A stretch of 6,822 nt of DNA from Limnoglobus sp. GTDB taxonomy: Bacteria; Planctomycetota; Planctomycetia; Gemmatales; Gemmataceae. The stretch lies in assembly GCA_025353985.1 (NCBI GenBank), contig JANXNT010001335.1:1-6822 (forward strand), given 5' to 3'. Positions within the stretch are counted from its first letter, which is position 1; the number at the start of each line of letters is the position of its first letter. The position numbers and the translations under genes are program-made. Under the pieces are notes generated by a model. The model was not told where the DNA came from and did no database searches. It saw only the letters and a program-made list of their open reading frames with translations. Shown here one piece after another: positions 5,357 through 6,822 of the stretch.

Positions 5357-6085
5357 ATGGACGTTTCCACCGAAGAATTGTTCGATGTCGTCGATGCCGC
5401 AGTGCGCGACTTGCTCGCACGGGCGGGGGTCATCGAACCGCCGGTTGATGCGATGTGGATCGCGCAGCGAATCTTTGGCATGAGCATCGTGTACTCCGAA
5501 CCGGACGATGGACAGCCGCCGCAATACGGCGATCCGCCGAAGCGACGACCGGGGCCGAATAGCATCGTGTTGCGCGAAGAACAATCGAACGAAGCCCAAC
5601 ACGGGTTGGCGGCGAAAGCGATTGGCAAACGGATGTTGCCGGTGATTTTCCCGAAGCTCGGCATCGCGGACGGCACGGAAAATCCGTCGTCGCGAAACGC
5701 GCTGGTGGCGTTGGTCGTGCCACGATTATTGCTGCCGACACGCTGGTTCAGCTCCGAGGCGCGCAAGGCCGGCTACGATTTACTCGAAATGAAGGAACGC
5801 TACTCCAGCGCCGGTTTCGAAACGATCGCGCACCGCTTTCTGGATGTCGACGACGAACCGTGCGTGATTTCGATCGTCGACGATAGTTCGGTCGTGTCGC
5901 GGCGTGGAAATCGCTTCCAGGCGACGCGAACCTTAACCTCGGCCGAGCGCATCTGTTCGGAGCAAGTCGAAGAAACGAACGAACCGGCACGGGTGCGCAA
6001 AGACGACTGGACGGCATGGGGCTGGCCGACGGTGGGCATTCCTTTTCGAAGGATCATTTTGCGTGCGGTGCCCGATGAGATATAA
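5357..6085 (+). CDS. ImmA/IrrE-like protein lacking the HExxH zinc-protease motif
   Basis: 242 aa, started at ATG 5357; the open frame extends far upstream but only as a shadow of the kinase gene. The N-terminal layout, VVDAAVRDLLARAGVIEPPVDAMWIAQRIFGMSIVY (residues 11-46, here cited in full only by position and key PPVD..IA.R), is that of ImmA/IrrE (COG2856) metallopeptidase-like proteins. Later segments VPRLLLPTRWF (121-131), YSSAGFETIAHRFLD (149-163) and EPCVISIVDD (167-176) fit the rest of that fold. Where these proteins normally carry AHExxH, this one reads AAKAIGK (85-91), and the expected third ligand Glu appears replaced near Asn114. It is therefore probably a non-catalytic relative. 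It follows the kinase by 38 nt, likely in one transcript, and is closed by the terminator at 6101-6143. The function is unknown; partnership with the kinase is inference. The alignment is from memory of the family. Confidence 0.72.
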   Translation: MDVSTEELFDVVDAAVRDLLARAGVIEPPVDAMWIAQRIFGMSIVYSEPDDGQPPQYGDPPKRRPGPNSIVLREEQSNEAQHGLAAKAIGKRMLPVIFPKLGIADGTENPSSRNALVALVVPRLLLPTRWFSSEARKAGYDLLEMKERYSSAGFETIAHRFLDVDDEPCVISIVDDSSVVSRRGNRFQATRTLTSAERICSEQVEETNEPARVRKDDWTAWGWPTVGIPFRRIILRAVPDEI

Positions 6086-6086
6086 T
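6059..6086 (+). promoter_or_regulatory. Possible promoter directly ahead of the terminator
   Basis: TTGCGT (6059-6064), a 16-bp spacer, then exact TATAAT (6081-6086), overlapping the stop codon of the ImmA-like gene. The -35 is poor (three of six). A start near 6094 would place transcription immediately before the hairpin at 6101. Confidence 0.3.
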
Positions 6087-6100
6087 GCTGGGAATCGAAC

Positions 6101-6143
6101 CCCGGCGGCCGGCGCAATTAGCGTGTCGGCCGCCGGGTTTTTT
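6101..6143 (+). terminator. Strong intrinsic terminator after the ImmA-like gene
   Basis: CCCGGCGGCCG (6101-6111) pairs exactly with CGGCCGCCGGG (6127-6137). The stem can extend four more pairs including two G-U wobbles (6112-6115 with 6123-6126), leaving loop AATTAGC. Six T follow (6138-6143). It separates the kinase/ImmA-like unit from greA. Confidence 0.92.
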
Positions 6144-6202
6144 CCCCTAACGTGTAACTGTTTCGGCGGAATTTCCGCTGAAAACGAGACGGTCTTCGGA
6201 TC

Positions 6203-6208
6203 GAGGAG
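6203..6208 (+). promoter_or_regulatory. Shine-Dalgarno site that decides the greA start
   Basis: GAGGAG lies 8 nt before ATG 6217. The upstream in-frame GTG at 6208 overlaps this site and is therefore unlikely to be the start. Confidence 0.7.
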
Positions 6209-6216
6209 TGGCGTCA

Positions 6217-6705
6217 ATGGCCGAACAACGCATCCCCATGACGCGAGCCGGATACGACAAGCTCAAAGCCGAACTCGATCGGCTGCGCGGCCACGAAATG
6301 ATCGAGATCACGAAGCGCGTGGCCACCGCCCGCGACCTCGGCGATCTGTCCGAAAACGCGGAGTATCATGCGGCGCGCGAAGATCAGGGCCAACTGCAAG
6401 CCAAGGTCAACGAGATTGCCGACCGGCTTAATCGCGCGCAGATTCTCGACCCGAATCTACTGCCCAAAGATACCGTCGTCTTCGGTAGCAAAGTGAAAGT
6501 GCGCGACCTCGAATTCGACGAAGAAGAAACCTTCGAGTTGGTCGGCCCCGGCCAGGAAAACCCCGAGAAGGGACGCATCCTCACTGATAGCCCGATCGGC
6601 GAAGGGTTGATTGGCAAAAAGAAGGGCGACGTTGCCGAGATTCACGCACCGAAGGGCACAATCCGCTTCAAGGTGCTCGAAATCTCCGCCGCGAAAATCG
6701 ACTGA
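6217..6705 (+). CDS. greA: Transcription elongation factor GreA
   Basis: Binds the RNA polymerase secondary channel and stimulates cleavage of backtracked transcripts. 162 aa, close to the usual 158. The N-terminal antiparallel coiled coil spans about residues 5-78; its tip carries GDLSENAEYHAARED, in which Asp43 and Glu46 correspond to the acidic pair (D41/E44 in E. coli) that helps position the catalytic magnesium. The C-terminal FKBP-like domain spans about 83-158, with VVFGSKVKV, the SPIGEGLIGKKKGD signature (125-138) and the closing IRFKVLEI. ATG 6217 is chosen for the ribosome site GAGGAG. Its upstream side is insulated by the terminator at 6101-6143; no strong promoter of its own is evident in 6144-6202. 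The next gene starts 34 nt after the stop, so co-transcription is possible. Confidence 0.97.
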   Translation: MAEQRIPMTRAGYDKLKAELDRLRGHEMIEITKRVATARDLGDLSENAEYHAAREDQGQLQAKVNEIADRLNRAQILDPNLLPKDTVVFGSKVKVRDLEFDEEETFELVGPGQENPEKGRILTDSPIGEGLIGKKKGDVAEIHAPKGTIRFKVLEISAAKID

Positions 6706-6739
6706 TAACCGGTAGCACAGGTCGAACAGGTTAATCGAC

Positions 6740-6822
6740 ATGCATTCTGGTTTCATCGAGATTGATCCCCGCGAGTTGCGAGTTCCTTCGTCTCGTGAAG
6801 GTGCAGATCCCGTAAAACTTGC
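6740..6822 (+). CDS. Unidentified protein, 5' part only (runs off the window)
   Basis: ATG at 6740 opens a frame that stays open to the window end, 27 codons: MHSGFIEIDPRELRVPSSRE then GADPVKL. The start (a short acidic strand, then LRVPxSR and GADPxKL) resembles the opening of small planctomycete hypothetical proteins that I recall but cannot name, possibly ParB-like nuclease-fold proteins. The ribosome site is weak (CAGG about 9 nt upstream). It lies 34 nt after greA on the same strand. With so little sequence, only the existence of a gene is claimed. Confidence 0.55.
   Translation, partial: MHSGFIEIDPRELRVPSSREGADPVKL

Noticed and set aside
6086..6111. Minus-strand GGGGTTCGATTCCC looks like a tRNA T-arm
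   Set aside because: The T-stem pairs at only four of five positions, and no matching acceptor, D-arm or anticodon arm is found in the adjoining sequence; most of that DNA is the terminator hairpin.

Overview
The window looks like ordinary chromosome from a planctomycete, most likely a Gemmata-type relative. This is an inference from four things: moderately high GC, a Hanks-type Ser/Thr kinase with an N-terminal HxxxCxxC zinc-finger segment, many small secreted or hypothetical proteins started by GTG, and a dispersed palindromic repeat. No database search was possible.

Layout. Plus strand 1-1489: 3' part of cysT, then cysW, the two membrane permeases of a sulfate/thiosulfate ABC importer; no cysA ATPase or binding protein is visible. 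Minus strand 3378-1584: a probable four-gene run made of a 48-aa leader-like ORF with a good promoter and a strong Shine-Dalgarno site, a secreted LolA-like protein, a protein with two CxxC pairs, and a 51-aa putative lipoprotein whose C-terminus is encoded by a palindromic repeat. Plus strand 4029-6085: a kinase followed after 38 nt by an ImmA/IrrE-like protein that has lost the HExxH motif, closed by a very strong intrinsic terminator (6101-6143). Plus strand 6217-6705: greA, transcript cleavage factor. Plus strand 6740 to the end: start of an unidentified gene.

The least ordinary DNA is the roughly 650-bp gap 3379-4028. It holds the minus-strand promoter, one copy of the palindromic repeat (related to a second copy at 1528-1665), a cluster of small palindromes, four tandem 21-bp units (two helical turns each), and a 14-bp inverted repeat (13/14) bracketing about 314 bp like a small non-autonomous element.

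How the genes may work together: CysT and CysW form one transporter channel. The minus-strand run probably makes envelope proteins. The kinase and pseudo-protease pair could be a small signalling module, which is inference from adjacency. No complete defence system, CRISPR array, rRNA or tRNA gene is visible.
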